In this document: positions 9,984 to 18,680 of the stretch, one piece after another
Layout of the letters: every line of letters starts with the position of its first letter
How positions within the stretch are numbered: the first letter of the stretch is position 1
Origin: an uncultured Methanoregula sp.
GTDB lineage: Archaea > Halobacteriota > Methanomicrobia > Methanomicrobiales > Methanospirillaceae
Assembly: GCF_963677065.1 (NCBI RefSeq)
Contig: NZ_OY781872.1
Location: 863,419-927,418 of the forward strand
Reading direction: 5' to 3'
Length of the DNA stretch: 64,000 nucleotides
Program-made: the position numbers and the translations under genes
Notes under the pieces: generated by a model
The model's input: only the letters and a program-made list of their open reading frames with translations
What the model was told of the DNA's origin: nothing
The model's database searches: none

Positions 9984-10733
9984 TCAGGGAGAGTTCTCCA
10001 TCACAAAGAACGTGTACCCGTAATACCGCTTGTACTTCTGGTACATGTCCGCTTCGTGCGCCAGGGCATCGAGGAGGGCGGCATCGCCGGGAATTGATCC
10101 GTGCGTCTTGCGGAGCTCCGCAATGCGGGCCTGCAGCGGGACAAGGTAGTTATCCCACCACCCGGCTTCCGGCAGCCGGTAGGTTGCAACGAGCCGGAGC
10201 CCGGCCCTTCTTACCCGTTCCTTCATCTCCTCTTCGGGCACGGGAACATATCCCTCGCTCTCCCACCATTTCATAAGTTCTTCGGGGGGATTTGGCTCGA
10301 ACCAGTCGGCATCGGACACGACCATGCAGCCGCCTTTTTTCAGGAATGGCTTCCAGAGCTTGAGACCCTCCTCGAACCCGACAATGAAGACGGCTCCCTC
10401 GGACCAGATGAGGTCGAACGATCCTTTGTCAAACGGCAGGGCGTCCATGGAAGCGCAGAGGGTTTTCACCCGGTGGGCCATGCCGGCTTTTCTGGCCCAG
10501 GCATCGAGCATGTCCAGGAACGGCTGGTGGTTGTCGACTGCGGTGATCGTGCCGGTAGTCAGGGCGGCAAGATCGCGAGTCTGGGTCCCGCTGCCGCACC
10601 CGATATCAAGGATCTTGGCATTCTCGAAAACGGGGGGGAGGAGAGACCAGGCTTTCCTCGTTGCTTCAGAGCTGCCGGGCCCCTGCCGGGGGAGTGATTC
10701 GAAGATCTGGTAAAAAAATGGTGGTAATGACAT
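9984..10733 (-). CDS. SAM-dependent methyltransferase, class I
   Basis: A 249-residue Rossmann-fold methyltransferase. SAM-binding motif I is ILDIGCGSGTQTRDL (about residues 42-56), with an acidic residue after beta-2 (TAVDNHQ) and a motif equivalent to DLIWSEGAVFIVG. These features match the UbiE/SmtA-like small-molecule methyltransferases. It is followed on the same strand by the Fe-S reductase gene. The substrate is not known and no neighbouring pathway identifies it. Confidence 0.85.
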   Translation of the reverse strand: MSLPPFFYQIFESLPRQGPGSSEATRKAWSLLPPVFENAKILDIGCGSGTQTRDLAALTTGTITAVDNHQPFLDMLDAWARKAGMAHRVKTLCASMDALPFDKGSFDLIWSEGAVFIVGFEEGLKLWKPFLKKGGCMVVSDADWFEPNPPEELMKWWESEGYVPVPEEEMKERVRRAGLRLVATYRLPEAGWWDNYLVPLQARIAELRKTHGSIPGDAALLDALAHEADMYQKYKRYYGYTFFVMENSP

Positions 10734-10869
10734 GATGCAGAGCTGTTACACAGGGTGTAATGAGTGCTTTGTGGTCGAACCTGAGGGGGATGATAACATA
10801 GCATGAAGATGTTGCGGATTCCCTTAAGGAAAAAAAGAGGGACAGGGGGTTCTCCCATCCCGTGGCATT

Positions 10870-11085
10870 TCATTTTCTGGTCTGGAGGGGGGTTTTGGAA
10901 TGCATGATGGTTTCTTCACTGTTCTGGAGGTGGTTTTCTGCCGGCACCTCGGGATGCATCTCGGCAGTTCCCTGGAAGAGCTCCCATAATGCTGATAGGG
11001 ACCGGTGCGTCCCGGAATGCCCGCAAGAGCAGCGGGACGGTGTATCTGGTGTTTCGGATGGTTCCCGGTCACTGGGTGCGTTCAT
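10870..11085 (-). CDS. Possible small protein with a CxC-GH motif
   Basis: A 71-codon frame (MNAPSDREPSETPDTPSRCS…) that I do not recognise. In its favour: an AGGAGAG ribosome site five bases before the ATG, a TATA-like TATTTATT about 55 bases upstream, and a T-run terminator (10828-10836 on the complementary strand) just after the stop. It has an acidic/proline-rich start, a short motif CSCGHSGTH, and a polar tail. Its upstream region shares a 38-bp element with the upstream region of the ATP-grasp gene at 11237-12331. Third-position GC is not strongly biased, so it may be non-coding. Confidence 0.45.
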   Translation of the reverse strand: MNAPSDREPSETPDTPSRCSCGHSGTHRSLSALWELFQGTAEMHPEVPAENHLQNSEETIMHSKTPLQTRK

Positions 11086-11147
11086 GGTTGCTCTCCTGCC
11101 CGGGTCTTCCCGGGTCTGATCACGAGGTTGGCTCAGGGGAATAAATA

Positions 11148-11185
11148 GGACAGGATATTGGAAAAAAATGCAGGGGATTTTTCCA
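11148..11185 (-). repeat. 38-bp upstream element, copy 1 (before the small protein gene)
   Basis: This segment matches 12389-12426 at 31 of 38 positions in the same orientation. Each copy contains a G-G-A5-7…T5-6-C-C inverted repeat and lies 57-62 bases upstream of a minus-strand start codon, with a TATA-like stretch between. It is either a shared regulatory element for the small gene and the ATP-grasp gene, or a duplicated terminator for rightward or leftward transcription. Confidence 0.65.
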
Positions 11186-11236
11186 CGCGGGCGGGCACGG
11201 GGATCCTGCCGGTGTCCCCATCCGGCCGCCCGGCAC

Positions 11237-12331
11237 TCACTTCCGGTGCTTCTGCGCCGGTTCCGGGTTCTGATCGGGAAGAACCGGAGATCGCTTGAAT
11301 TCTTCGGGATCGCAATAGGCCTCGACCATCAGGTCCGCCTTCCGGTGACCGGCATCGTCCGCAGCTGGGCCGGGGGGGATGGCTGCCCCGTTCATCCAGG
11401 CCGCAGTATCGATCAGGAGCGGGCCTTTTTCCGTCAGCATGATCCGGGTGCTGGCGGCCCCGTACCGGATCCGGAGCGCATCGAGCGTGCTGACAGCATA
11501 GTGGACAACTTCGGCATGATCTCCGGATGGCTCCTCCTGCTGCCGGGCCCGGTTCCCTGCACGGGCAGGAGACATATCCTTCCTGCATTCCCGGATCGCG
11601 GCCAGCCGGTGTTTCCCGTCGCGGGATACGGTGTCCACGCAATATTCTGTCCCGGCCAGGCACTCCTCGGCCAGCACCTCGGCATTCTTCTCCCCGTTAT
11701 CATTCATTGTCCCGACAAGGGCCCGGAAAGCCCGGGAGACTTCCTGCTCTGTCTTGCAGAACACAACCCCCCTGCCCGATGCACGGTTCACCGGTTTTAC
11801 GACAATCTCCGCAAACCTGCGGGACCGGTACCAGGCCAGGAGATCGGTCTCGTCGGACGTGAGGAGGAACTCTTTGGTCGGGAGACCGGCATCGATCAGG
11901 GTCTGCTGCATCAGGAACTTGTCGCTCCGGGCAGCCGATCGCTCGGTCCCGTTCGTGCAGAGTTTCATGCGTTCCGAGAGGGAGTCCGCAAGAGATATCC
12001 CCGTCCCGCTCCCGGGAATGATGCCTATAACATTATAATCGTCGAGTTCGCGGACAACCGCATCGATATCGCCATTGAACGCGATCGTCAGCTCGTACAG
12101 GGAGTCCGGCCGGCAGTCTCCGGCAGGAGGCCTGGCCAGTGATATTCCGGAAAACCTTCCGGTGCTGAGCACTTCGATGCAGGAGATTCCCACTGCCTGG
12201 AACCGGGATGCAAGGAGACGGCCCGGCTCGGTAAAGCCATCAACGATGACAATGGCCCGGGGCTGTCGGGGAAAAGCCGGGGCTCGTGGAGCCGGGTCCG
12301 GTTCTTCCCTTCCTGGATACTTGATCTGCAT
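11237..12331 (-). CDS. ATP-grasp ligase, L-amino-acid/peptide ligase-like
   Basis: A 364-residue ATP-grasp protein. The N-terminal domain (RAIVIVDGFTEPGRLLASRF) precedes a central IIPGSGTGISLADSLSERM segment typical of carboxylate-amine ligases of the ATP-grasp_4 type, then the ATP-binding core with VVKPVNRASGRGVVFC, LAEECLAGTEYCVDTVSRDG and LIDTAAWMNG. Such enzymes form amide bonds through an acyl-phosphate; relatives include dipeptide ligases. I chose ATG 12331 because GGAG lies eight bases upstream; an in-frame ATG at 12373 lacks a ribosome site. The gene diverges from a wHTH regulator and shares an upstream element with the small gene at 10870-11085. Substrate unknown. Confidence 0.75.
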   Translation of the reverse strand: MQIKYPGREEPDPAPRAPAFPRQPRAIVIVDGFTEPGRLLASRFQAVGISCIEVLSTGRFSGISLARPPAGDCRPDSLYELTIAFNGDIDAVVRELDDYNVIGIIPGSGTGISLADSLSERMKLCTNGTERSAARSDKFLMQQTLIDAGLPTKEFLLTSDETDLLAWYRSRRFAEIVVKPVNRASGRGVVFCKTEQEVSRAFRALVGTMNDNGEKNAEVLAEECLAGTEYCVDTVSRDGKHRLAAIRECRKDMSPARAGNRARQQEEPSGDHAEVVHYAVSTLDALRIRYGAASTRIMLTEKGPLLIDTAAWMNGAAIPPGPAADDAGHRKADLMVEAYCDPEEFKRSPVLPDQNPEPAQKHRK

Positions 12332-12388
12332 AAAAAATTCTCCTGGATCGGTTGTTACAGTGACCCGTTTCATACCCGGGGGTATAAG

Positions 12389-12426
12389 GGGCAGGAAGTT
12401 GGAAAAAAAGGAAGGGATTTTTTCCA
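12389..12426 (-). repeat. 38-bp upstream element, copy 2 (before the ATP-grasp gene)
   Basis: Second copy of the element at 11148-11185. Here the inverted repeat is perfect: TGGAAAAAA (12400-12408) pairs with TTTTTTCCA (12418-12426). Immediately downstream on the minus strand is a second palindrome, ATACCC/GGGTAT (12373-12386), close to the presumed promoter of the ATP-grasp gene. Confidence 0.65.
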
Positions 12427-12467
12427 TTCCCGGTCTCTGCCTTACCACTTGGAGGGCAAAAAACGGC

Positions 12468-12476
12468 ATTTAAATA
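12468..12476 (+). promoter_or_regulatory. TATA box of the wHTH/TPR regulator gene; leaderless transcript likely
   Basis: ATTTAAATA is centred about 30 bases before ATG 12503. Archaeal transcription starts about 25 bases after the TATA box, so the mRNA would begin within a few bases of the start codon. The palindrome GTACGTAC (12494-12501) lies at the predicted start site and could be an operator. Confidence 0.55.
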
Positions 12477-12502
12477 GTTCTCGCCGGAACTAGTACGTAC
12501 CC

Positions 12503-14119
12503 ATGTACCCGGACCTGACAATGTTCCAGCGGATGGTGGACGAGGAGAACCTCTCCGGCGCCGGGAGGCAGACTCTCCTAGCCCTGTACGACGGTCCCCT
12601 CCGCCTCCGCCAGATCCTGGATATCGTCAATACAGCGGAGTGCGGCGCCGGGGGAAAGAAGATCACCGAGTCCGCACTCCGCAAACGGCTCGATGTCCTG
12701 ATCGCAAGGGGCATCCTTGCCCGGGCGGGCAGCGAACGCACCAATCCCTACTACTATGTCCGCCGGCCGTGGATCTTCAACAAATATGTCCTTGTCCGGT
12801 GCCGGGACAAGCCGGGCAGGGAGCTCCTTGAACTGACCATCCTCCTTCACGAGCTCTCGCAGATGGCAGACGGGGGGGATGCCCTGCTCCCCCAGCCGCG
12901 GTTCATATCCGCTGTTGGCGAGCGCACCGAGCGCAGCCACCAGATAGGGGACGCGTTTGCATCGTTCCAGAAACTCCTGGGCAACAAGTCTGCCATCGGG
13001 GACTACCTCGAAGGGATCTACGAGGATATCTATGACGGGAAGGTCCCGGCAAGCGACATCGATGCCCTGGTTGCCCGGGACTTCCTCCGGTTCGTGGCAA
13101 CCGCACCGGTTGAGGAGCGGGAGGCAAGGTTCTGCTTCTGGTATGCCGCCTTCTTCCATACCCTGGACCGGTACCCGGAGGCAGTCGAGGCATTCCGGCG
13201 GGGAATTGTTCTTGCCGGGGAGCAGGGGCTCGACCTTCCTGCAATCCTGTCAGGCCTGAGGATCTCGGAGGGGCATCTTCTCCTGGACCTTAATGACTTT
13301 TCCGGGGCAAAAGAGGCCTTCCTCAAAGACGGCCAGATGAAAGGCATCAGCCCGGTTGCAAAAGCGAAAAGCCTGTCTGGCGCCGGCGAGGCGGAACTCA
13401 TCTTGGGGGACGTGAGCCTTCTGTTTGTCCAGGGGCGCTTTTTACAGGCCCTCGCGCTCTGCACGTCCGCGGATCCCGAGGGAAAAGATCCCGATGTCAC
13501 GGAACTCAGATCGGACATCCTGCGCCGGATCGGCTCTGTCCACCGGATGACCGGGAAATTCGACGAAGCTGATGCCTGTTATGGAGAGGCTGAGCAGGTC
13601 GCCGGCAGCAGTATGTCCCGGAGTCTTGTGCGGCTCCTTCCCGAGCGGGGGGAACTTTTGCGGGCACGGGCATTTTCCGCACCTGCCGGTGAGGCCGGGG
13701 AATTGATTGCCGAGGCGGAAAGGATGTTCGAGGAAGCGAAAACAGCATCCCAGCGGATCCGGAACATCACCTGGTTTGCGAGCTGCCTTGTCGGGGAATG
13801 CGAGACCGCCCGCATTGCGTACGAGCGGTTCAATAAACCCCTGCCAAAAAACCTGGCTGCAAAATATGCCAATGCCTTTGAGATCTACTGCCAGGTCTCG
13901 TCCCGGTGGGGAATCGTCCAGACCTTTATCTCAGAAGCGCTCCTCTATCGCGCCGCATCCGAGGTATTGCCGGATATGTATGCTGCAACAGCGGACAAGC
14001 TCGCGCAGGCCGAGGTCTTTTCCCGGGAACTCGGGCTCAGGCGGGAACTTGCCCTGATAAAACGGCTCAAGTCCGGGGGAAGTCATGAGCCCGAACTCAA
14101 CCCGCTCACCTTCCTCTGA
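12503..14119 (+). CDS. wHTH regulator with helical (TPR-like) repeat domain
   Basis: A 538-residue protein. The N-terminal ~100 residues form a winged-helix domain (LRLRQILDIVNTAE, ITESALRKRLDVLIARGIL, then the wing NPYYYVRRPWIF). The rest is alpha-helical with repeated TPR-like features, for example FSGAKEAFLKDGQMKGI and FDEADACYGEAEQVAGS. This plan resembles large archaeal regulators that sense a ligand or partner through helical repeats. It diverges from the ATP-grasp gene and precedes an MFS exporter, so it may control one or both; that is inference. Leaderless start at 12503, with no ribosome site visible. Confidence 0.7.
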   Translation: MYPDLTMFQRMVDEENLSGAGRQTLLALYDGPLRLRQILDIVNTAECGAGGKKITESALRKRLDVLIARGILARAGSERTNPYYYVRRPWIFNKYVLVRCRDKPGRELLELTILLHELSQMADGGDALLPQPRFISAVGERTERSHQIGDAFASFQKLLGNKSAIGDYLEGIYEDIYDGKVPASDIDALVARDFLRFVATAPVEEREARFCFWYAAFFHTLDRYPEAVEAFRRGIVLAGEQGLDLPAILSGLRISEGHLLLDLNDFSGAKEAFLKDGQMKGISPVAKAKSLSGAGEAELILGDVSLLFVQGRFLQALALCTSADPEGKDPDVTELRSDILRRIGSVHRMTGKFDEADACYGEAEQVAGSSMSRSLVRLLPERGELLRARAFSAPAGEAGELIAEAERMFEEAKTASQRIRNITWFASCLVGECETARIAYERFNKPLPKNLAAKYANAFEIYCQVSSRWGIVQTFISEALLYRAASEVLPDMYAATADKLAQAEVFSRELGLRRELALIKRLKSGGSHEPELNPLTFL

Positions 14120-14246
14120 AGGAGACACCTGCTGATCCGGATCCCCGGATATGGGCGGGCCATCCGGCTTTTTCCGGTTTCACACCCGGTCCGGGACATC
14201 AGAAAATCCATATCCTCATAATTCTCAAGGTGCAATATCTTCTTCC

Positions 14247-15626
14247 ATGAACGAGGATAAAGAGAAGCGAATTCTTCTGCTCGTTGCCTCGCTGGCCTCG
14301 TTCCTCGTCCCGTACACGGTCTCGTCCCTGAACGTTGCGCTCCCCGCCATCAGTGCATCCTTCTCCATCGATGCCGTGATGCTCGGCTGGGTTACGTCCG
14401 CCTACCTGCTCACTGCCGCAATCTGCATTGTGCCGTTCGGGAAACTCGCCGATATGTACGGCAGGAAGAAGTTCTTTATCCTGGGAAACGCCCTCTTCGC
14501 CGCCGGGTCTCTCCTGGCAGCGATCTCGTGGTCGGGATCGGTCATCATCACGGCCCGGGTCATCCAGGCGCTCGGGGGAGCGATGGTCTTCTCCACCTCG
14601 ATTGCGATTGTCACGTCCGTCTTCCCCCCCGGGGAGCGGGGACGGGCGATTGGGATCATCACGGCAACCGTGTACGCCGGCCTCTCGCTCGGCCCGTTTA
14701 TCGGCGGCGTCCTCACCCACAATATCGGCTGGCAGAGCATCTTCCTCGTCAATATCCCCCTTGCGCTCCTCGTCATCATCCTCACCCTGCGGTACATCCC
14801 CGGCGAATGGCTTGACAAAGCCGGGAAGTTCGACCTCGTCGGGGCAGCCCTGTACAGCGTGATGCTCTTTGGCTGCATCTACGGGCTCACCCTGCTCCCG
14901 TCCGGTGCCGGTATCGCCTGGATGGCGCTCGGGATCTGCTTCCTTCTCCTCTTCATCCGGTGGGAACAGCGGGTGCCGGCACCGATGGTGGATATCGCGC
15001 TCTTCCGGTCGAACCCGGTCTTCCTCTTCTCCAACCTTGCAGCCCTCATCAACTATGCCGTGGTCTTTGCCGTCGGGTTCCTGCTCAGCCTGTACCTGCA
15101 GTACAACCGGGGCATCGACCCCCAGATAGCAGGACTGATCCTGATCGCCCAGCCGGTTGTCCAGACGATCGTATCGCCGGCTGCCGGCCACCTCTCGGAC
15201 CGGATCGATCCCCGGATCCTTGCAACAGCGGGGATGGCACTCACGAGCCTGGGCCTCGGGATCCTGATGTTCATCTCGCCCTCCATGCCGCTTGCGGTCA
15301 TCATTGCGGGGCTTGCCATTCTCGGCCTCGGGTACGGTCTCTTCTCCTCGCCGAACACCAACGCCATCATGAGTTCCGTGGGAGCGCAGCATCTCGGGCT
15401 TGCCTCCGGCATGGTCTCCACGATGAGAGCGATTGGCCAGATGCTCAGCCTCGCGATTGCGATGCTCGTCTTCTCCGCTATCATCGGATCGGTCCAGATC
15501 TCTCCGGAAGTGTATCCCCAGCTCCAGCAGAGCGTCACTATCGCGTTCGGGGTATTCTTTGTGCTCGCCCTCATCGGGATCGCTGCTTCATATGCCCGGG
15601 GCACGGTCCGGAAAGAAAACACATAG
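14247..15626 (+). CDS. MFS transporter, DHA2 (EmrB/QacA) family
   Basis: A 459-residue membrane protein with 14 predicted helices. Family marks are the first-helix LNVALPAISASF, loop 2-3 GKLADMYGRKKFF, and motif C in helix 5 (GLSLGPFIGGVL), which together define proton-coupled drug exporters of the DHA2 group. Start taken at ATG 14247 (MNEDKEKRILLL); the frame is open further upstream but without homologous sequence. It follows the wHTH regulator by 127 bases on the same strand. It may export a toxic compound or a product of the adjacent ATP-grasp enzyme; neither is shown. Confidence 0.9.
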   Translation: MNEDKEKRILLLVASLASFLVPYTVSSLNVALPAISASFSIDAVMLGWVTSAYLLTAAICIVPFGKLADMYGRKKFFILGNALFAAGSLLAAISWSGSVIITARVIQALGGAMVFSTSIAIVTSVFPPGERGRAIGIITATVYAGLSLGPFIGGVLTHNIGWQSIFLVNIPLALLVIILTLRYIPGEWLDKAGKFDLVGAALYSVMLFGCIYGLTLLPSGAGIAWMALGICFLLLFIRWEQRVPAPMVDIALFRSNPVFLFSNLAALINYAVVFAVGFLLSLYLQYNRGIDPQIAGLILIAQPVVQTIVSPAAGHLSDRIDPRILATAGMALTSLGLGILMFISPSMPLAVIIAGLAILGLGYGLFSSPNTNAIMSSVGAQHLGLASGMVSTMRAIGQMLSLAIAMLVFSAIIGSVQISPEVYPQLQQSVTIAFGVFFVLALIGIAASYARGTVRKENT

Positions 15627-15637
15627 CCCTTCACCAG

Positions 15638-15681
15638 AACCTGATGTGCACACGGTTCACCCGATTCAAGATCCGGGCATG
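15638..15681 (+). pseudogene. Short fragment resembling a DUF3795 C-terminus
   Basis: The bases here translate to TRFTRFKIR, and the DNA matches 18523-18567 inside the DUF3795 gene (CERFTRFKNPEM) at roughly three quarters of positions over 45 bases. No start or upstream domain is present. It may be a decayed fragment of a third DUF3795 copy, or chance similarity. Confidence 0.25.
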
Positions 15682-15794
15682 AACGAGAGGAGTGGGGGTC
15701 TCACAAAGATAGGGAAGGAGCAGCACAAGAATAAACCACCTCGCACAAGAGGTTCCGGGTAATATATATCATGAATTATAGTTAACAGGTATAT

Positions 15795-16916
15795 GTGAAC
15801 GGCCAGAACGGATTACCGGTAATCGTGATCAGCCTTCTGGTTTTAACAGTTTTTTTTACAGGCTGCACAGCCAATTCCGCTTCCCCGAGTATACCTTTTT
15901 CACATAAGATTGCTGCAAATCCAGATCAGGCACATTCTGACCGGGTTATTGCGATCTCTGCGGGAGATACTCACGCTCTTGCCCTTCTGGAGAATGGGAC
16001 TGTTACTGCATGGGGTTCAAATTCCAGTGGCCAGTGCGGGGTTCCTCCCGATCTCACGAACGTGACGGCAATAGCTGCGGGCAGCGAATTCAGTGTAGCC
16101 GTGAAAAATGATGGTTCCGTAGTTGCATGGGGATGCAGGTGGGAGCCGCAGCCAATGGGACGGCACCGGTATACAACATCGGTCACGTGCGATGAGTCGT
16201 GCCCGTGCCGTGTTCCGGTAAATCTCACCCATGTAAGAACAGTATCCGCAAGTAACACCCATGTCCTTGCCCTCAAGGAGGATGGAACTGTTGTTGCCTG
16301 GGGCAGGAATTATTCCGGTGAATGTAACGTTCCCGTAGGTCTTAAAAATGTAACCGCAATCTCTGCAGGGGATACACACAGCCTGGCACTCAAAGAGGAT
16401 GGTTCGGTCGTTGCATGGGGAAGATATGCCGGGCGGATTCCCGTAGGTTACCGGAATTGTACTGGTATCGCGGCAGGCACCAGGCACAGCCTGCTCCTGA
16501 GAGATGATGGAACCCTCGATACGTTCCGAGGGGCCTTGGAAACTGACCCATCTCTTCCGCTCTATCATCCGTCTCTCTCGAATGTTACCGCTATTTCTGC
16601 AGGTCCCTATTATTATATCGCCCTGCTCGGGAACGGAAGCGTTGTTTCATGGTCAGGCCAGAAGAATGGACTGTCGCAACGCCTGAACACTGCAGGAAAA
16701 AATCTTACGAATGTGACTGCCATTTCTGCAGCCGGGGTGTACAGCCTTGCCCTTAAGAACGATGGGACCGTGGTGGCATGGGGCGATTGCGGAAGGGACG
16801 GCAGTTGCGAAGTCCCTCCATCGTTCAGAGGGGTAATATTGCCTTCTCAACCAGCAGAGGATACCCAGAACATGGAAAAGGTAACCGTCACAACCGCCAG
16901 GGTAATCTCACCGTAA
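15795..16916 (+). CDS. RCC1-repeat lipoprotein
   Basis: A 373-residue secreted protein. A lipoprotein signal (lipobox FTGC, Cys24) is followed by about six to seven beta-propeller blades with the repeat SAGDTHALAL…NGTVTAWG and variants (SAGDTHSLALKEDGSVVAWG). This is the RCC1/alpha-tubulin-suppressor repeat, a protein- or nucleic-acid-binding propeller; in archaea and bacteria such proteins are extracellular and of unknown partner. GTG start at 15795 with AGGT four bases upstream and an AT-rich TATATATA (about 15762-15769). The frame ends one base before the convergent regulator gene. Confidence 0.88.
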   Translation: MNGQNGLPVIVISLLVLTVFFTGCTANSASPSIPFSHKIAANPDQAHSDRVIAISAGDTHALALLENGTVTAWGSNSSGQCGVPPDLTNVTAIAAGSEFSVAVKNDGSVVAWGCRWEPQPMGRHRYTTSVTCDESCPCRVPVNLTHVRTVSASNTHVLALKEDGTVVAWGRNYSGECNVPVGLKNVTAISAGDTHSLALKEDGSVVAWGRYAGRIPVGYRNCTGIAAGTRHSLLLRDDGTLDTFRGALETDPSLPLYHPSLSNVTAISAGPYYYIALLGNGSVVSWSGQKNGLSQRLNTAGKNLTNVTAISAAGVYSLALKNDGTVVAWGDCGRDGSCEVPPSFRGVILPSQPAEDTQNMEKVTVTTARVISP

Positions 16917-16917
16917 C

Positions 16918-17709
16918 TCAGCAGCAGTAGAGGTTCTTGACAAGGGTCATGACCGCCATCCCTTTCTCAGTGAGGCTGTAAAGACCCGCCGGCTCGGTCT
17001 TGACAACGAGCCCGGCCTCGACAAGCCGCGTGACATGGAAGAGGAGGTGCCCGCCCTTGTACCCGGTCAGGGCGCTCAGCTCCGAGTAGGACATGCTGCC
17101 GCCCGAGAGCCCCTTCAGCATGGCAAAGCGGACGGGATGGGAGAGCGGTTCGATAAGAGTGGAGAGCACCTTCTCATCCGGGAGATCAGAAATGTACATA
17201 TCCGGTTTCTTCTGGCGGAGCACCTGCCGGGTTGCCGAGAGCTTCCCGATGGCCTGCATGAGCCCGTCACGCTCCCTGCAGTAGGTATCGTAACAGGACC
17301 GGCAGGGGGCCCGGTCCAGTTCCGGGTAGCGGACGAGCAGCTCTGCATCCTGCTGCACCAGGGCGGAAAGGAACCGCTCCGCCTCTTCCGGGTCCATACG
17401 CTCAGCGGTATCCTTAAGCCGGCAGAGGAAGAAGTCGATGCATTCCGACCGGTTGAAGAGCGAGCAGGGATTCGGGCAGACCGTCTCGAATTCCCGCCTT
17501 GCCGTGGAGAGAACAAGATCGAGAAGGAGACGCTGGTGACCCTGGGCCATCTGCTGGCGCATGGCCTCGATCTTCTCCTCGATAATAAGCCCCTGGAATG
17601 CCCGCAGCTCGGCAATGACCGCATCGCTCGTCTGCCGCTGTCCTGCCTGGAGTTCCCGGAGGGTCTTCTCGATCTGCACGATCCGTTCTTCGATCTCGTC
17701 CTTCCTCAT
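16918..17709 (-). CDS. wHTH transcriptional regulator with N-terminal coiled coil and cysteine cluster
   Basis: A 263-residue protein. Residues 1-55 form a coiled coil, the middle holds seven cysteines in CPNPCSLFNRSEC…FFLC and CRSCYDTYC patterns that could bind zinc or an Fe-S cluster, and the C-terminal ~80 residues form an ArsR-like winged helix (HPVRFAMLKGLSGGSMSYSE, KGGHLLFHVTRLVEAGLV). It ends LYCC. A redox or metal-sensing regulator is likely. It diverges from the DUF3795 gene at 17778, with a shared AT-rich promoter region (about 17735-17760). Confidence 0.75.
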   Translation of the reverse strand: MRKDEIEERIVQIEKTLRELQAGQRQTSDAVIAELRAFQGLIIEEKIEAMRQQMAQGHQRLLLDLVLSTARREFETVCPNPCSLFNRSECIDFFLCRLKDTAERMDPEEAERFLSALVQQDAELLVRYPELDRAPCRSCYDTYCRERDGLMQAIGKLSATRQVLRQKKPDMYISDLPDEKVLSTLIEPLSHPVRFAMLKGLSGGSMSYSELSALTGYKGGHLLFHVTRLVEAGLVVKTEPAGLYSLTEKGMAVMTLVKNLYCC

Positions 17710-17777
17710 GCTCTCTTTCCCGCAAGTATACTGGAATTACCTTATTTTATATTTTGTTTTTCTTCCTACGATCCGGT

Positions 17778-18230
17778 ATGACAACAAGAAAAACCGCAAC
17801 CGGGATATCACCGGGAACTGCAAAACCGGATATCCGGGCACGCTGCGGGTTTCACTGCAGCAGTTGCCCCTCGTACAAAGAGAACGCCAGGACCGATGCC
17901 GACAAGAAGCGGGTGAGCGAGGGATGGGAGAAGATCTACGGGTTCACCATCCCCCCAGAAGCCATCTATTGCGATGGCTGCCTTGAGCCGGACGAGAATA
18001 ATCCCCGGAGGATCGGGAAAACCTGCCCGATACGAACGTGCGTGCTCGACCGAAAGATTGCCCACTGCGGGGAGTGCGGTACTTTTCCCTGCGAGCTCAT
18101 CGAGAAACACCTCCAGTCGGTGGAGACCGTAGTGCCAAAAGCAAAAGAGATCCTGAGTTCGGCTGAATACCGAAACTTCGTTGAACCGTACCTCTGCCGG
18201 GAGTTCCTTTCCGGGCCGATGAGAAAATAA
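17778..18230 (+). CDS. DUF3795 cysteine-rich protein (long form)
   Basis: A 150-residue protein with CGFHCSSCPSY near the N-terminus, YCDGCLE, TCPIRTC and HCGECGTFPC. These eleven or so cysteines match the DUF3795 family, common in anaerobic archaea and bacteria and thought to bind zinc or Fe-S; function is unknown. Start at ATG 17778 is favoured over an upstream in-frame codon because homology begins just after it. TATTTTATATTTT (about 17742-17754) is a good TATA box. A second, shorter DUF3795 gene follows 95 bases downstream. Confidence 0.8.
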   Translation: MTTRKTATGISPGTAKPDIRARCGFHCSSCPSYKENARTDADKKRVSEGWEKIYGFTIPPEAIYCDGCLEPDENNPRRIGKTCPIRTCVLDRKIAHCGECGTFPCELIEKHLQSVETVVPKAKEILSSAEYRNFVEPYLCREFLSGPMRK

Positions 18231-18325
18231 TCCTTTTTCCTGTTCCTGGAACAGGCTTTCTCCAGGGGATACTTTCGCAGCCCGCAGGCTCTTCCTTTAT
18301 CGTGCCCGTGAGACCATCCCCTAGT

Positions 18326-18622
18326 ATGACAAAGAAGATCGAGACTGTATGCGGGTTCTCGTGCAGCGACTGCGACCACCATAAGAAGGAGTGCCCTGGC
18401 TGTGAAAAGACCAGAGGAAAACCGTTCTGGACAGCATTTGTGAATACCGACCAGTGCCCGATTTACGAGTGCTGCACAACCATGAAGAAACTCCCCCACT
18501 GCGGGAAATGTCCCGAGCTTATCTGCGAACGGTTCACCCGGTTCAAGAACCCGGAGATGACGGACGAGCAGGCTGCTGCGGCGCTTGCAACGGCGGAAAA
18601 AGAGCTCCGGGCGAGGAAGTGA
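18326..18622 (+). CDS. DUF3795 cysteine-rich protein (short form)
   Basis: A 98-residue paralogue of the preceding protein: CGFSCSDCDHHKKECPGC, QCPIYECC and HCGKCPELICERF. The cysteine pattern CxxC…CxxC…CxxxC is preserved but the C-terminal half is short. Start at ATG 18326. It converges on the PLD-like gene at 18756-19838, with a strong hairpin between the two. Metal binding is likely, catalytic function unknown. Confidence 0.78.
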   Translation: MTKKIETVCGFSCSDCDHHKKECPGCEKTRGKPFWTAFVNTDQCPIYECCTTMKKLPHCGKCPELICERFTRFKNPEMTDEQAAAALATAEKELRARK

Positions 18623-18680
18623 CCGGCCGGTATCCCCGGGACACGGTTTATGCTCCGGTCCGGGAAAAGACGGGGGGGTC

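Noticed and set aside
10862..11119. Plus-strand frame opposite the small protein gene
   Set aside because: It has no ribosome site and no domain; the minus-strand frame has promoter, ribosome site and terminator-like features.
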